The position numbers and the translations under genes are program-made. Below the pieces are notes generated by a model. The model was given only the letters and a program-made list of their open reading frames with translations, was not told the DNA's origin and ran no database searches. Below, piece after piece: positions 35,701 to 43,341 of a stretch of 64,000 nucleotides of DNA. The stretch is from Roseivirga sp. E12 (GTDB taxonomy: Bacteria; Bacteroidota; Bacteroidia; Cytophagales; Cyclobacteriaceae). Within the stretch, counting starts at the first letter, position 1. The number at the start of each line of letters is the position of its first letter. The stretch covers positions 124,001-188,000 of the forward strand of contig NZ_JAGFMD010000006.1 in NCBI RefSeq assembly GCF_017592825.1, in the 5' to 3' direction.

Positions 35701-36402
35701 TTAATCCCTTAATTCATCAATCAGTTTCAGTGATTCTTGGTACATAAATTCACCATTATCAATTTCTTTCAAGAGATTTCGGGCCTTGCCTGCTAAGCCA
35801 ACTTGCCAATAGGCAAGCGCCAGGTACCACCTAGTTTGTTGGTAGTACTTATTTGATGAGCTAGTCCCTAAAGTTTCGAAAAGAGCAATCGCATCGTCAT
35901 ATCTTTCGCTACCCAATGCGCTCACAGCTTGGTAGAACTTTAACTCATTATTCAGACCGTCTACACTTGTCAGTAGACTGTATGCTTTGTCATAATCCCT
36001 AAGTGTATAAGCTTCCAAGCCTGCAGAATAATCCGTTGAGTCTGAATCTCTATAGGTCACAAGTTGATCAAAGTGGTCAAAGTAATCTGAGAATTCAGAT
36101 GCTCTGTTATTCTGCCAAATCAAGATTCCAAAAACAGCAATCAGCACTATGGAAGCTGCCACAGCAAGCCAACGAGGGAAGGCACTCTTTTTTTCGTCAA
36201 GGTCTAATGTCTCATGTAAACCTTTGAGTTGATTCTTTAACGCAGCCCCTTCCAAATGAAGAACAGTCTCTTTATAATCTTTGATAGCTACTTGAAGAAC
36301 ATCATCAGAAACAGTTTTACCATCAAGTGTCAAAACCTGAGACCGCTCGATTTCTCCAGCTAAATATTGTTCCAACAAGGCTATGTCTACTTCACTGTTC
36401 AT
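35701..36402 (-). CDS. Anti-sigma-like membrane protein with periplasmic TPRs
   Basis: About 233 residues from ATG 36400-36402 (MNSEVDIALLEQYLAGEIER); an upstream in-frame start would lie deeper in the sigma gene. The N-terminal 85 residues resemble the cytoplasmic part of anti-sigma factors. One transmembrane helix follows (WLAVAASIVLIAVFGILIW), then about 130 residues of TPR-like helices (EAYTLRDYDKAYSLLTSV, AVSALGSERYDDAIALFETL). It overlaps the sigma gene stop by about 11 bases. It likely holds the sigma factor at the membrane and senses a periplasmic signal. It converges with the TPR-CHAT gene (10 bases apart). Confidence 0.75.
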   Translation of the reverse strand: MNSEVDIALLEQYLAGEIERSQVLTLDGKTVSDDVLQVAIKDYKETVLHLEGAALKNQLKGLHETLDLDEKKSAFPRWLAVAASIVLIAVFGILIWQNNRASEFSDYFDHFDQLVTYRDSDSTDYSAGLEAYTLRDYDKAYSLLTSVDGLNNELKFYQAVSALGSERYDDAIALFETLGTSSSNKYYQQTRWYLALAYWQVGLAGKARNLLKEIDNGEFMYQESLKLIDELRD

Positions 36403-36973
36403 CTGAAAAGTCTGATCTTTTGATTTTATTCTTGTTAACAAATGTAATCAGCCGCTGCATACATCTGTATTTCTTATTTCTTGTAGCCTCGTTACTTCCC
36501 AGTTTATGGATTTCCATCAGCTCTGCCATAGACTTTTTATTATAATAAAAATCTATAAGTAAGTGCTTACATGCTTCACCCAGATGTTCCAATGCCTCTC
36601 TAATTGTGAGCTGAGAATTTTGAATAATTGACTCTTCATCAAAAGTATAGCTCTGATCAAGCTGAAGCTTAGTCAAATCAAACCGGGCTTTTCTAAGTTT
36701 CTTAAGCCAAAGGTTTCTAGCTACGGCATACAAATAAGTCCCTATGTTACTCTCATATTGATATTCACCCTTTCTGACTTTAAGATAAAATATCACTAAA
36801 CTGTCTTGGAAAATATCAGCCGCATCATCTTCTAAACCACTGTTAAGCGTTACATACTTCAAAACAGCTTTAAAATGACGTTTATAAAGCCATGCAAATG
36901 CTTGATTTCTCGAGTGCTCATCCCCACTCTTGATGACCTCAATTACATCCCTATCTAGAATATTCTTACTCAA
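36392..36973 (-). CDS. ECF-type sigma factor next to the peptide cluster
   Basis: 193 residues, probably from a TTG start (36971-36973; no ATG fits). Region 2: FAWLYKRHFKAVLKYVTLNS, then DDAADIFQDSLVIFYLKVRK. Region 4: LGEACKHLLIDFYYNKKSMA, then ELMEIHKLGSNEATRNKKYR. It overlaps the anti-sigma-like gene. A GATGACTTTT word lies 55-64 bases upstream of its start, almost identical to the element found before the four peptide genes and the export operon, so this sigma factor may recognise that element and activate itself. That link is inference. Confidence 0.85.
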   Translation of the reverse strand: MSKNILDRDVIEVIKSGDEHSRNQAFAWLYKRHFKAVLKYVTLNSGLEDDAADIFQDSLVIFYLKVRKGEYQYESNIGTYLYAVARNLWLKKLRKARFDLTKLQLDQSYTFDEESIIQNSQLTIREALEHLGEACKHLLIDFYYNKKSMAELMEIHKLGSNEATRNKKYRCMQRLITFVNKNKIKRSDFSDEQ

Positions 36974-37027
36974 GTACCCCTATTTGATTAACGATGTAAA
37001 TGGCAATGAAGCCTCTTACTTTTGATT

Positions 37028-37037
37028 AAAAGTCATC
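37028..37037 (-). promoter_or_regulatory. GATGACTTTT element upstream of sigma gene
   Basis: Read leftward the sequence is GATGACTTTT, matching the GATGACCTTTT/GGTGACTTTT words of the peptide promoters. The second half of that element (GGAAT, 19 bases on) is not well conserved here, so autoregulation is only suggested. Confidence 0.35.
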
Positions 37038-37117
37038 CTCATCAGAAGCAATCTGCCCTAAGATGTAGTCAGCCTATACATCGGACATGAAGGTATTATT
37101 AAAAAAAGAAAGATCAT

Positions 37118-37173
37118 GGTGACTTTTCGATTTGTCAAGGAATAAATGGTGATAAATAAATTTTATAACCATT
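37118..37173 (+). promoter_or_regulatory. Peptide 1 promoter cassette with palindrome
   Basis: GGTGACTTTT at 37118-37127, then GGAAT 19 bases after the T of TGAC, then an imperfect palindrome AATGGTGATAAA / TTTATAACCATT (37145-37173) ending 13 bases before the start codon. The same layout recurs before all four peptide genes. Confidence 0.65.
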
Positions 37174-37186
37174 AAAAACAATCATT

Positions 37187-37420
37187 ATGAACAATTTTGA
37201 AAAGTTCAACAACAAACAAATCTCCAAAAAAGAATCCTCTGAAATTATGGGTGGGGACTATCAAGTGTGCCTAAACGCATCTGGGCCAGGTGGATTCTGC
37301 CTAAGCTGGACATATCAGGTTCTTATAGGCGACAATTGTTTTGGCCTTCAAGGAAATGCCAAATTCGTTTGTTGGGATCAAATGTGTGATCTAGCGATGA
37401 ATTATTGTGTAATTGAATAA
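37187..37420 (+). CDS. Double-glycine leader peptide 1, six-Cys core
   Basis: 77 residues. The leader is 23 residues (MNNFEKFNNKQIS ... IMGG) and ends at Gly-Gly, the cut site of C39 peptidases. The 54-residue core has cysteines at core positions 5, 15, 28, 39, 44 and 51. It has no basic antimicrobial look: it is neutral to acidic and ends CDLAMNYCVIE. The C-terminal C-x4-C-x6-C pattern is shared by all four peptides, so three disulfides are likely. It has its own promoter cassette and terminator. The role is unknown: a bacteriocin, signal or envelope-acting peptide are all possible. Confidence 0.85.
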   Translation: MNNFEKFNNKQISKKESSEIMGGDYQVCLNASGPGGFCLSWTYQVLIGDNCFGLQGNAKFVCWDQMCDLAMNYCVIE

Positions 37421-37446
37421 TCCTATAATTGATAGGACACTATTTA

Positions 37447-37474
37447 GGGTCACTCCTTTGGGGTGACCTTTTCT
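37447..37474 (+). terminator. Terminator after peptide 1
   Basis: GGTCAC (37448-37453) pairs with GTGACC (37463-37468), extended by neighbouring bases, followed by TTTTCTAT. It lies 27 bases after the stop. Confidence 0.7.
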
Positions 37475-37515
37475 ATACACTTACATCTGAAATTTCAATC
37501 ATTCATCAGTTAAAC

Positions 37516-37569
37516 GATGACCTTTTCTGACTCAAGGAATAAATGGTATAAATAAATTTTATAACCATT
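37516..37569 (+). promoter_or_regulatory. Peptide 2 promoter cassette with palindrome
   Basis: GATGACCTTTT starts at 37516; GGAAT follows 18 bases after the T of TGAC, one base shorter than in the other copies; the palindrome arms AATGGT and ACCATT are at 37542-37547 and 37564-37569, and the second ends 13 bases before the ATG. Confidence 0.65.
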
Positions 37570-37582
37570 AAAAACAATCATT

Positions 37583-37825
37583 ATGAACAGTTTTGAAAAA
37601 TTTAACAACAAGAAGATTAGAGAATCAGAAGTCAACAATACTGTTGGTGGAGGCTTCCAAGATTGCCTCGGGGTTTCAGGTCCTGCAGCAGGCTGTATCA
37701 CTATGGCATATTCTTATAACACTTCATATAATAACTGCTATGACCTTGATCAGTCATCTGGAGCATTCTTCGCCTGCCTAGATATGGCCTGCGACTTTGC
37801 TATTATCGAATGTTTGATTCAATAG
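37583..37825 (+). CDS. Double-glycine leader peptide 2, six-Cys core
   Basis: 80 residues. The 23-residue leader (MNSFEKFNNKKIRES ... TVGG) is the most diverged of the four, with Val before Gly-Gly. The 57-residue core has cysteines at 5, 15, 29, 42, 47 and 54 and shares CLxVSGPAAGC with the first peptide's CLNASGPGGFC. The end reads CLDMACDFAIIECLIQ, close to the other copies. It is almost free of Lys/Arg in the core. Own promoter and a perfect-stem terminator. It is a paralogue of peptides 1, 3 and 4 that arose by tandem duplication with rapid core change. Confidence 0.85.
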   Translation: MNSFEKFNNKKIRESEVNNTVGGGFQDCLGVSGPAAGCITMAYSYNTSYNNCYDLDQSSGAFFACLDMACDFAIIECLIQ

Positions 37826-37849
37826 AATCACAAGACATATTCGCATCTA

Positions 37850-37878
37850 GAGGCCAATTTAAATTGGCCTCTTTTTTT
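37850..37878 (+). terminator. Terminator after peptide 2
   Basis: A perfect 22-base palindrome (GAGGCCAATTT and its complement, 37850-37871) is followed by seven T. It lies 24 bases after the stop. Confidence 0.9.
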
Positions 37879-37916
37879 GATTGAATTTCTCTTTGAGGTA
37901 AGAATCAAGTTTCCGC

Positions 37917-37972
37917 GATGACCTATTAACAGAAAAAGGAATTAATGGTGATAAATATATTTTATAACCATT
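37917..37972 (+). promoter_or_regulatory. Peptide 3 promoter cassette with palindrome
   Basis: GATGACCTATT at 37917, GGAAT 19 bases after the T of TGAC, arms AATGGT (37944-37949) and ACCATT (37967-37972), 13 bases to the ATG. Confidence 0.65.
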
Positions 37973-37985
37973 TAAAACAATCATT

Positions 37986-38228
37986 ATGAACAGTTTTGAA
38001 AAATTTAAAACTAGACAAATCTCTCAAGTGGAATCATCTCAAATAATGGGTGGTGACTATTACACTGATTGCCTTACAATCTCTGGTCCAGATGCATTTT
38101 GCATCATGCACCAATTCAACTTTTTTGCTGATTATTATCAATGTTGGAATATGGTAGACCAAGAAGCTCGAAATGCATGCTTAGATGATTCATGTGATCA
38201 GGCATATGACACTTGTTTTATACAATAA
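37986..38228 (+). CDS. Double-glycine leader peptide 3, six-Cys core
   Basis: 80 residues. The leader is MNSFEKFKTRQIS ... IMGG (23). The 57-residue core, rich in Asp, Tyr and Phe, has cysteines at 6, 16, 30, 42, 47 and 54. It keeps CLTISGPDAFC near the start and ends CLDDSCDQAYDTCFIQ. The core is strongly acidic. The gene has the same single-gene cassette layout as the others. Classical cationic bacteriocin activity is unlikely from this charge; a signalling or adhesion role, or a narrow-spectrum toxin with an unknown receptor, remains open. Confidence 0.85.
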   Translation: MNSFEKFKTRQISQVESSQIMGGDYYTDCLTISGPDAFCIMHQFNFFADYYQCWNMVDQEARNACLDDSCDQAYDTCFIQ

Positions 38229-38251
38229 CCTAAGTTTCAATTAAAGTCGAG

Positions 38252-38279
38252 AGCCGTCAAATAATGACGGCTTTTTTTG
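38252..38279 (+). terminator. Terminator after peptide 3
   Basis: AGCCGTCA (38252-38259) and TGACGGCT (38265-38272) form a perfect stem with a five-base loop, followed by a T-run. It lies 23 bases after the stop. Confidence 0.88.
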
Positions 38280-38297
38280 TAATTCAAAAACTCAAGT

Positions 38298-38353
38298 GAT
38301 GACGTTTTTACTTCTTGAGGTATTAATGGTATTAAATAAATTTTATAACCATT
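38298..38353 (+). promoter_or_regulatory. Peptide 4 promoter cassette with palindrome
   Basis: GATGACGTTTT starts at 38298; GGTAT (for GGAAT) stands 19 bases after the T of TGAC; arms AATGGT (38325-38330) and ACCATT (38348-38353); 12 bases to the ATG. Confidence 0.62.
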
Positions 38354-38365
38354 AAAACAAAAATT

Positions 38366-38599
38366 ATGAACAATTTTGAAAAATTCAAAAACAAGGAGAT
38401 TTCACAAACTGAATCTTCTGAAGTAATGGGAGGAAACCTCTATCACTTCTGCTTATTGGCCTTACCAGTCGAGTGTATTTACCAAAATTTCTTTATTAAC
38501 GCCATTATTTGTGGTGCTCTAATAGCGGGGACACCATTTTGGGAAGTCTGTTTAGACACCGCTTGTGGTAATGCTCTTACAGAGTGTGAAATTCAGTAG
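38366..38599 (+). CDS. Double-glycine leader peptide 4, six-Cys core
   Basis: 77 residues. The leader MNNFEKFKNKEIS ... VMGG is 23 residues. The 54-residue core has cysteines at 6, 14, 26, 39, 44 and 51 and is the most hydrophobic of the four (YQNFFINAIICGALIAG). It lacks the SGP motif between the first two cysteines, but ends in the common form CLDTACGNALTECEIQ. The last peptide of the array, it converges with the export operon across a hairpin. The hydrophobic stretch could insert in membranes; this is speculative. Confidence 0.83.
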   Translation: MNNFEKFKNKEISQTESSEVMGGNLYHFCLLALPVECIYQNFFINAIICGALIAGTPFWEVCLDTACGNALTECEIQ

Positions 38600-38605
38600 A
38601 GTTAA

Positions 38606-38646
38606 AAACCTTTGAAGGTGCCTTAAAAACACACTTTCAAAGGTTT
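38606..38646. terminator. Bidirectional hairpin between peptide 4 and the export operon
   Basis: AAACCTTTGAA (38606-38616) pairs with TTCAAAGGTTT (38636-38646). A/T runs on each side suit termination of both convergent transcripts. Confidence 0.65.
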
Positions 38647-38705
38647 AAAATCCTTTCATACCAAAAAATTCGGTTTGACAGGTGTATGAGCGATAGACTC
38701 TAAAA

Positions 38706-40316
38706 TCATATGAAATGAATTAGAGATTTTGATTCTGCATATATTGATGGTAGTTCGTAATTATTAAAGAACACTGTTGGTGTCTTGAAAATCATTCCTT
38801 CGGCTAACCACCTTTGCTGACCTTTGACAACTGACAAAAGTTGTCCTTCAATCAAAGGGTTACGAGTCGTGTTTTGAGCTAACCACTCCAACTCTCCATT
38901 TTTCTTACCTATCGATGCATACCAGGAGTCAATAGCTCTTATTACTACTTCCTCACTCTCTGTAGACGCTAATTCAATAAGCCGAGCATTAATTGGTATA
39001 TCTTCTAACTCACCAACTCTCGGCATAGTGAATATTATTTTGAGATTAACTTTCTCAGGCTGTTTTTTTATAAGCTCTGTCAGATCTTGGTACATTCTTA
39101 AACAAGGTCCACAGTGCAAACTAGCAACCATTAGAATTTCATTAGGAGCAGCCTCATACCCTATAGAAATAATGCCTTTCAGCTGGCTATAGTCAGGTGC
39201 TTTTCTCTGTCGCTTCAGTAGATCTTGAAAAATGTCTTTATCTCCTTTGAATTTGGCCAACTGCACACTCTTTGTCTCAAGAGTTGATTCCAATTCAGTT
39301 TTCGTTGCATATTCAAGCGTGAGTATGAGGCCCAATAAATAGCTAAAACCTAATACAATTAGTGACACACCACTAAACCCAAAACTGGATGGCATGCCTT
39401 GGTAAAGGCTCATTGCAATAGTACTTAGAATTATCCCTTGACAAACTAGGCATAAGGAACACCATTTTTTAATCACAAAGGCCTGTAAGAAAATGCTGTA
39501 AAGTGAAAAGCTGCCGGCTAATATGGTAAGGATTGAGTGTATAATTAGTAAAGGACCAAGTAATTCGGTACTCATAAGCCCCAATAGAAGGCTTAGCGAC
39601 TGTCCAAAGAAATAGACAATGCCAAGTTGAGCCCAATTAAATACACCAAAGAGGTTTGACCATTTGGAAAATAGTACAGCAGTACAATCAACATTTTTTG
39701 TCTTTTTACAGAAAGTATCACTCTGGACTGACTTATTGAGGTGGATATTATACAAGTAAATAGAAAGCCCTAGACCTGAAAGATTCAGTACAAGTAAGGC
39801 ACTTAAATAAATCCCAAAGTTCAATGAACCCGAAGTAACACCCAAGACTGCGAGAGTTGACAGCATCAAACCGGCTAAAAGAGATAAGGTTAGTTTTCCA
39901 TATTTATTCCAATAGTAGGTCTTCTGCTTTTCTATATTCCTCTTTTCTGGAGCTTCTAGCAGTAGCGTTGTACCAGACCAGTTCTTTTCAAAGGCTTCCA
40001 GGTTCTCTTCGAGTAATTTTCCTTGTTGGAAATACTTAACCTTATCTTCTTTCTTTGATTCCAAAAGAACAAATTCTCCATGCCCTCTTTTAAAATGAGC
40101 AATAACCGGAAAATCGACCTGATCTAGATCATCTGAATTAAGTCCGACAGCCATGGTTCTGATATTTAAACTCTCTAGCGTATCGCTTACTGCTCTTAGG
40201 CTTGGTACACCAGGGTGATCAAGCATAGAATTAGCCACTTCTTTTTTTATATACGGCACCTTCGCTTTCTTTAAATACCTGTACAGAAAATCATCATTAA
40301 AATCGCGCATGATCAT
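38706..40316 (-). CDS. C39-like/VKOR/thioredoxin fusion, disulfide-forming membrane protein
   Basis: 536 residues (a second ATG lies two codons in). Residues 1-125 resemble a C39 peptidase fold without the catalytic Cys (HPGVPSLRAVSDTLESL ... GHGEFVLLESKKED). Residues 135-335 are a VKOR four-to-five-helix domain with loop cysteines Cys203 and Cys211 and the CxxC pair Cys286/Cys289 (WCSLC). Residues about 385-536 are a thioredoxin/DsbA-like domain with CGPC (402-405). VKOR-Trx fusions pass electrons from new disulfides to quinone. The degenerate C39 part may dock double-glycine leaders, so the protein probably oxidises the six-Cys peptides made next door. Last gene of the operon. Confidence 0.88.
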   Translation of the reverse strand: MIMRDFNDDFLYRYLKKAKVPYIKKEVANSMLDHPGVPSLRAVSDTLESLNIRTMAVGLNSDDLDQVDFPVIAHFKRGHGEFVLLESKKEDKVKYFQQGKLLEENLEAFEKNWSGTTLLLEAPEKRNIEKQKTYYWNKYGKLTLSLLAGLMLSTLAVLGVTSGSLNFGIYLSALLVLNLSGLGLSIYLYNIHLNKSVQSDTFCKKTKNVDCTAVLFSKWSNLFGVFNWAQLGIVYFFGQSLSLLLGLMSTELLGPLLIIHSILTILAGSFSLYSIFLQAFVIKKWCSLCLVCQGIILSTIAMSLYQGMPSSFGFSGVSLIVLGFSYLLGLILTLEYATKTELESTLETKSVQLAKFKGDKDIFQDLLKRQRKAPDYSQLKGIISIGYEAAPNEILMVASLHCGPCLRMYQDLTELIKKQPEKVNLKIIFTMPRVGELEDIPINARLIELASTESEEVVIRAIDSWYASIGKKNGELEWLAQNTTRNPLIEGQLLSVVKGQQRWLAEGMIFKTPTVFFNNYELPSIYAESKSLIHFI

Positions 40317-40339
40317 GTTTTTTGTTTGTGTTAAACTAT

Positions 40340-42541
40340 CTAATTGAGGTCTAACTGATTTTTTACTAGCTTGTGATAAAGCCCTCTTTTTTCGAGTAAC
40401 TGTTTATGTGTCCCTTGCTCGGCAATCTTGCCTTTTTCGAGCACTACAATTTTATCGGCATTGACTATGGTGCTCAGCCGGTGTGCTATCACTACGGCAG
40501 TCTTCCCCTTTGAAAACTCTTGTAGATTAGTGGTAATAATGGATTCATTATTGGAGTCCAATGAGCTTGTCGCCTCATCAAAGAAGAGGTAATCAGGATT
40601 CTTATAGATCGCTCTAGCAATTAGAATACGTTGTCGCTGACCATTGCTTAAGGTCGTACCGGCATGTCCGAGTTTAGTCTTATAACCTTTGGGCTGTTCT
40701 TCTATGTATTCATCAATACTTGCTAGCCGAGCCGCCTGTCTGAGCCTCTCCTGATCTATTTTACCACCTGTCACTGCAATGTTCTTTGCAATGCTGTCTG
40801 AGAAGATGAAACCGTCTTGCATTACCACACCGCAGCACTTTCTCCATGCATCATTGCTCACCACTTCAGAATCTTGATCATCAATCAGGAAATTGCCTTC
40901 CTGTGGCTTATAGAATTTGAGTAAAAGTTTAAGCAAGGTTGTTTTTCCACTGCCGCTTGCACCTACTATTGCGGTGGTCTTACCTTGCTCAATGGTGAGA
41001 TCGATGCCATCAAGCACCCATTTTGGATGATCCTCATGATATTTGAATGACAAATTTTTAAAATGAAGACTGGCCTTTTTGTGAATCTTCAGGACGCTCT
41101 TATTCTCATCTTCATCTTCTCGTTCATGGATTTCATTTAACCTTTCTAAGCTTATTTTAGCGTCTTGAGCTTGTCGTATAAAACCAACAAACTGGATAAT
41201 AGGCATATTCATCTGACCAATAATTTGTGTAATGGCCATCATCATACCCAAGGTCATATCGCCCTCAATCACTTCTCTGGCCGAGATAAATGTGATTAAG
41301 ATATTTTTGAGTTCATTAATGAAATTGCTGCCTGCACTTTGATACTGCTCCAGAATCAAACTCTTGATACTAATCTTGAATAGGCCTACCTGAACATCTT
41401 GCCACTCCCTTCTTTTTTCTATTTCGGCAGAGTTTAGTTTAATCTCTTGCATGCCTTGGATGAGCTGTATTTCTTTGCTTTGATTTTTAGAAGATTCGGC
41501 AAAACGTTCATGATCAATCTCCTTCCTTCTCTTAAGAAAGAGTATTACCCAAACGATGTACGCAATACTTCCAACCAAGAATATCAGGTAGACCTTTAGG
41601 CTATAGTTGAGCATTACAAAACTCAAAATGATAAGGTTGAATACTGAAAACAGAATATTCAATGGTGCACCTGTCATAAACATTTTGACACGGGTGTGAT
41701 CCCTCATGCGCTGTAGAACATCTCCCACATGCTTTTTATCAAAAAAGGCAATAGGCAATCGCATCAGCTTACCTAGGAAATCAGATATGATAGATATGTC
41801 CACCCGAGTTGAAAAATGAAGAATAATCCAACTCCTAATCAGGTCTATTGATGTTTTGCCAAAGAAAAGCATCAACTGTCCCGCTAAGACCAAATAGACC
41901 ATATTTAGATCTTTGCCATTCACACCCCTATCAATCAGTGTTCGGGTTAAAATTGGCATCAGCAGAGAGAAGAGACTTCCAATCAGCAAACCGATTAGAA
42001 GTTGAAAAAGCAATTTCTTGTAAGGCTTCAAGTACTTTACATAAAACCAAATAGTGACCTTACGATCTGGTTCATCTGTTTGCTCATAAAAGGCCTCTGT
42101 TGGCTTAAGAAAGAGTACAATTCCTTCTTGACTAGTTGTGGGTACTTCATCGGCATTGTGCCATCCTTTTAGAAACCCATTCTTTGAAAGTACTCTTTTC
42201 CCTCGAGCCGGATCAGAAATCGTGACTTGCTTTTGTGTCATTTTGGTCACAACCACATAGTGATTGTCTTGCCAGTGAACGATAAGTGGCAGTTCAGCAT
42301 CTTTGATCAAAGAATCGAAATCAGTCTTTACCGAAAGTGTTTCAAAGCCAGCGGCTTCGGCCGATCGACTAAGGTTTTTGAGTGAAGCGCCCTTTTCACC
42401 AAGTACAGCCTTGCCTTTCAGCTGGTCCGAAGACAGACGCTTACCATAGAAAGATCCAACGATCTTAATACAGGTTGGGCCACAATCATTGGAATCAGAC
42501 TGTCTATAATATGTGTATTTACTCTTTCTCAGCAAACTCAT
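40340..42541 (-). CDS. Peptidase-containing ABC exporter (C39 PCAT)
   Basis: 733 residues. The C39 peptidase has Gln14, Cys20 (NDCGPTC), His94 (QDNHYVVV) and Asp110 (ISDPARG), so the catalytic set is complete. Six transmembrane helices lie at about 170-460. The nucleotide-binding domain has Walker A GASGSGKT (527-534), signature LSNGQ (631-635), Walker B YLFFDE (651-656) and switch His687. Such exporters cut the leader after Gly-Gly and push the core across the inner membrane. It starts directly after the hlyD-like stop (TAGATG) and is clearly the exporter for the four peptides. Confidence 0.95.
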   Translation of the reverse strand: MSLLRKSKYTYYRQSDSNDCGPTCIKIVGSFYGKRLSSDQLKGKAVLGEKGASLKNLSRSAEAAGFETLSVKTDFDSLIKDAELPLIVHWQDNHYVVVTKMTQKQVTISDPARGKRVLSKNGFLKGWHNADEVPTTSQEGIVLFLKPTEAFYEQTDEPDRKVTIWFYVKYLKPYKKLLFQLLIGLLIGSLFSLLMPILTRTLIDRGVNGKDLNMVYLVLAGQLMLFFGKTSIDLIRSWIILHFSTRVDISIISDFLGKLMRLPIAFFDKKHVGDVLQRMRDHTRVKMFMTGAPLNILFSVFNLIILSFVMLNYSLKVYLIFLVGSIAYIVWVILFLKRRKEIDHERFAESSKNQSKEIQLIQGMQEIKLNSAEIEKRREWQDVQVGLFKISIKSLILEQYQSAGSNFINELKNILITFISAREVIEGDMTLGMMMAITQIIGQMNMPIIQFVGFIRQAQDAKISLERLNEIHEREDEDENKSVLKIHKKASLHFKNLSFKYHEDHPKWVLDGIDLTIEQGKTTAIVGASGSGKTTLLKLLLKFYKPQEGNFLIDDQDSEVVSNDAWRKCCGVVMQDGFIFSDSIAKNIAVTGGKIDQERLRQAARLASIDEYIEEQPKGYKTKLGHAGTTLSNGQRQRILIARAIYKNPDYLFFDEATSSLDSNNESIITTNLQEFSKGKTAVVIAHRLSTIVNADKIVVLEKGKIAEQGTHKQLLEKRGLYHKLVKNQLDLN

Positions 42542-43261
42542 CTATAGTTTTTCAATTAAACTTGCCCAAAGACTTTGTTTTGAGATCAGGCTGGCCACTA
42601 GCCTTCTACTCTGAATCTCCTCAGCAGTAAGTGATCTTGGCATGATGAATTCTATCTGTAGGCTTTCTCCGCTACTATTGACCCTGGCTGTCAGGCTTTC
42701 ACCATCTGTTAACCTGAGCATCAGGTTATGTCCATCTTTAAAGGAATGATTAGCCTGTCTGTCTATTTTGAAACTCGCTCTGAAAACCATTTGGTGCGGT
42801 AGAACGAATGCTCTAGAGGTAATTTCATCATAGATGAAAATTCCATTTATCTCTGCACTGATTAACTTCTCGGATACCGGATTCTCCTTATCGAATAGTT
42901 CATTGAACTCTTCCCTATTAGCACTCAAATTACTCGCAAGCCTACTCTTGAAGGCCATTAACTCCTTTTCCGAAGGAAGTCGAACTACCTTAAGGACAGG
43001 TGTCCCTTTTGTTACAGAGTCGCCAGAAGCCGCGACTATTTGAGATAAAAAGTAATGATCTTCAATATGGATGGGTAGTGAGGTCTCTTCTGATTCTAAT
43101 GACAAAAAGAGGTCATCGGATCGATTGATCTCGACAAACATTGAGATTACGGAGAAAACAACAATCAGCATGAAGATCAAGGCTATCCCATTTCCCACAA
43201 GCCAATGAGGTGGTTTGCTCAAATACTCGTTGACACTATCATTATTTGTTTCTATTGACAT
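42542..43261 (-). CDS. Short HlyD-like membrane fusion protein
   Basis: 239 residues, about half the length of HlyD/LcnD adaptors. One N-terminal transmembrane helix (ALIFMLIVVFSVISMFVEI), then a lipoyl-like segment (LSQIVAASGDSVTKGTPVLK), a short helical piece (about 100-120) and a second lipoyl/beta part. The long coiled-coil hairpin that reaches an outer-membrane channel is missing or very short. It is the first gene of the export operon and translationally coupled to the ABC exporter. It is probably an adaptor for the exporter, but outer-membrane passage must use another protein encoded elsewhere. Confidence 0.78.
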   Translation of the reverse strand: MSIETNNDSVNEYLSKPPHWLVGNGIALIFMLIVVFSVISMFVEINRSDDLFLSLESEETSLPIHIEDHYFLSQIVAASGDSVTKGTPVLKVVRLPSEKELMAFKSRLASNLSANREEFNELFDKENPVSEKLISAEINGIFIYDEITSRAFVLPHQMVFRASFKIDRQANHSFKDGHNLMLRLTDGESLTARVNSSGESLQIEFIMPRSLTAEEIQSRRLVASLISKQSLWASLIEKL

Positions 43262-43341
43262 TGCACCTTAGTTTGTTAGACGTAAGTCAGAATAGCTCTC
43301 AAAATCTTCGTGATTAAGTTTTTGAGAGCGAACGTTGGTTT

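Noticed and set aside
43262-43341. Possible AATGGT/ACCATT palindrome before the export operon
   Set aside because: Only the TGAC and GGAAT parts are present; the palindrome arms are not found here.
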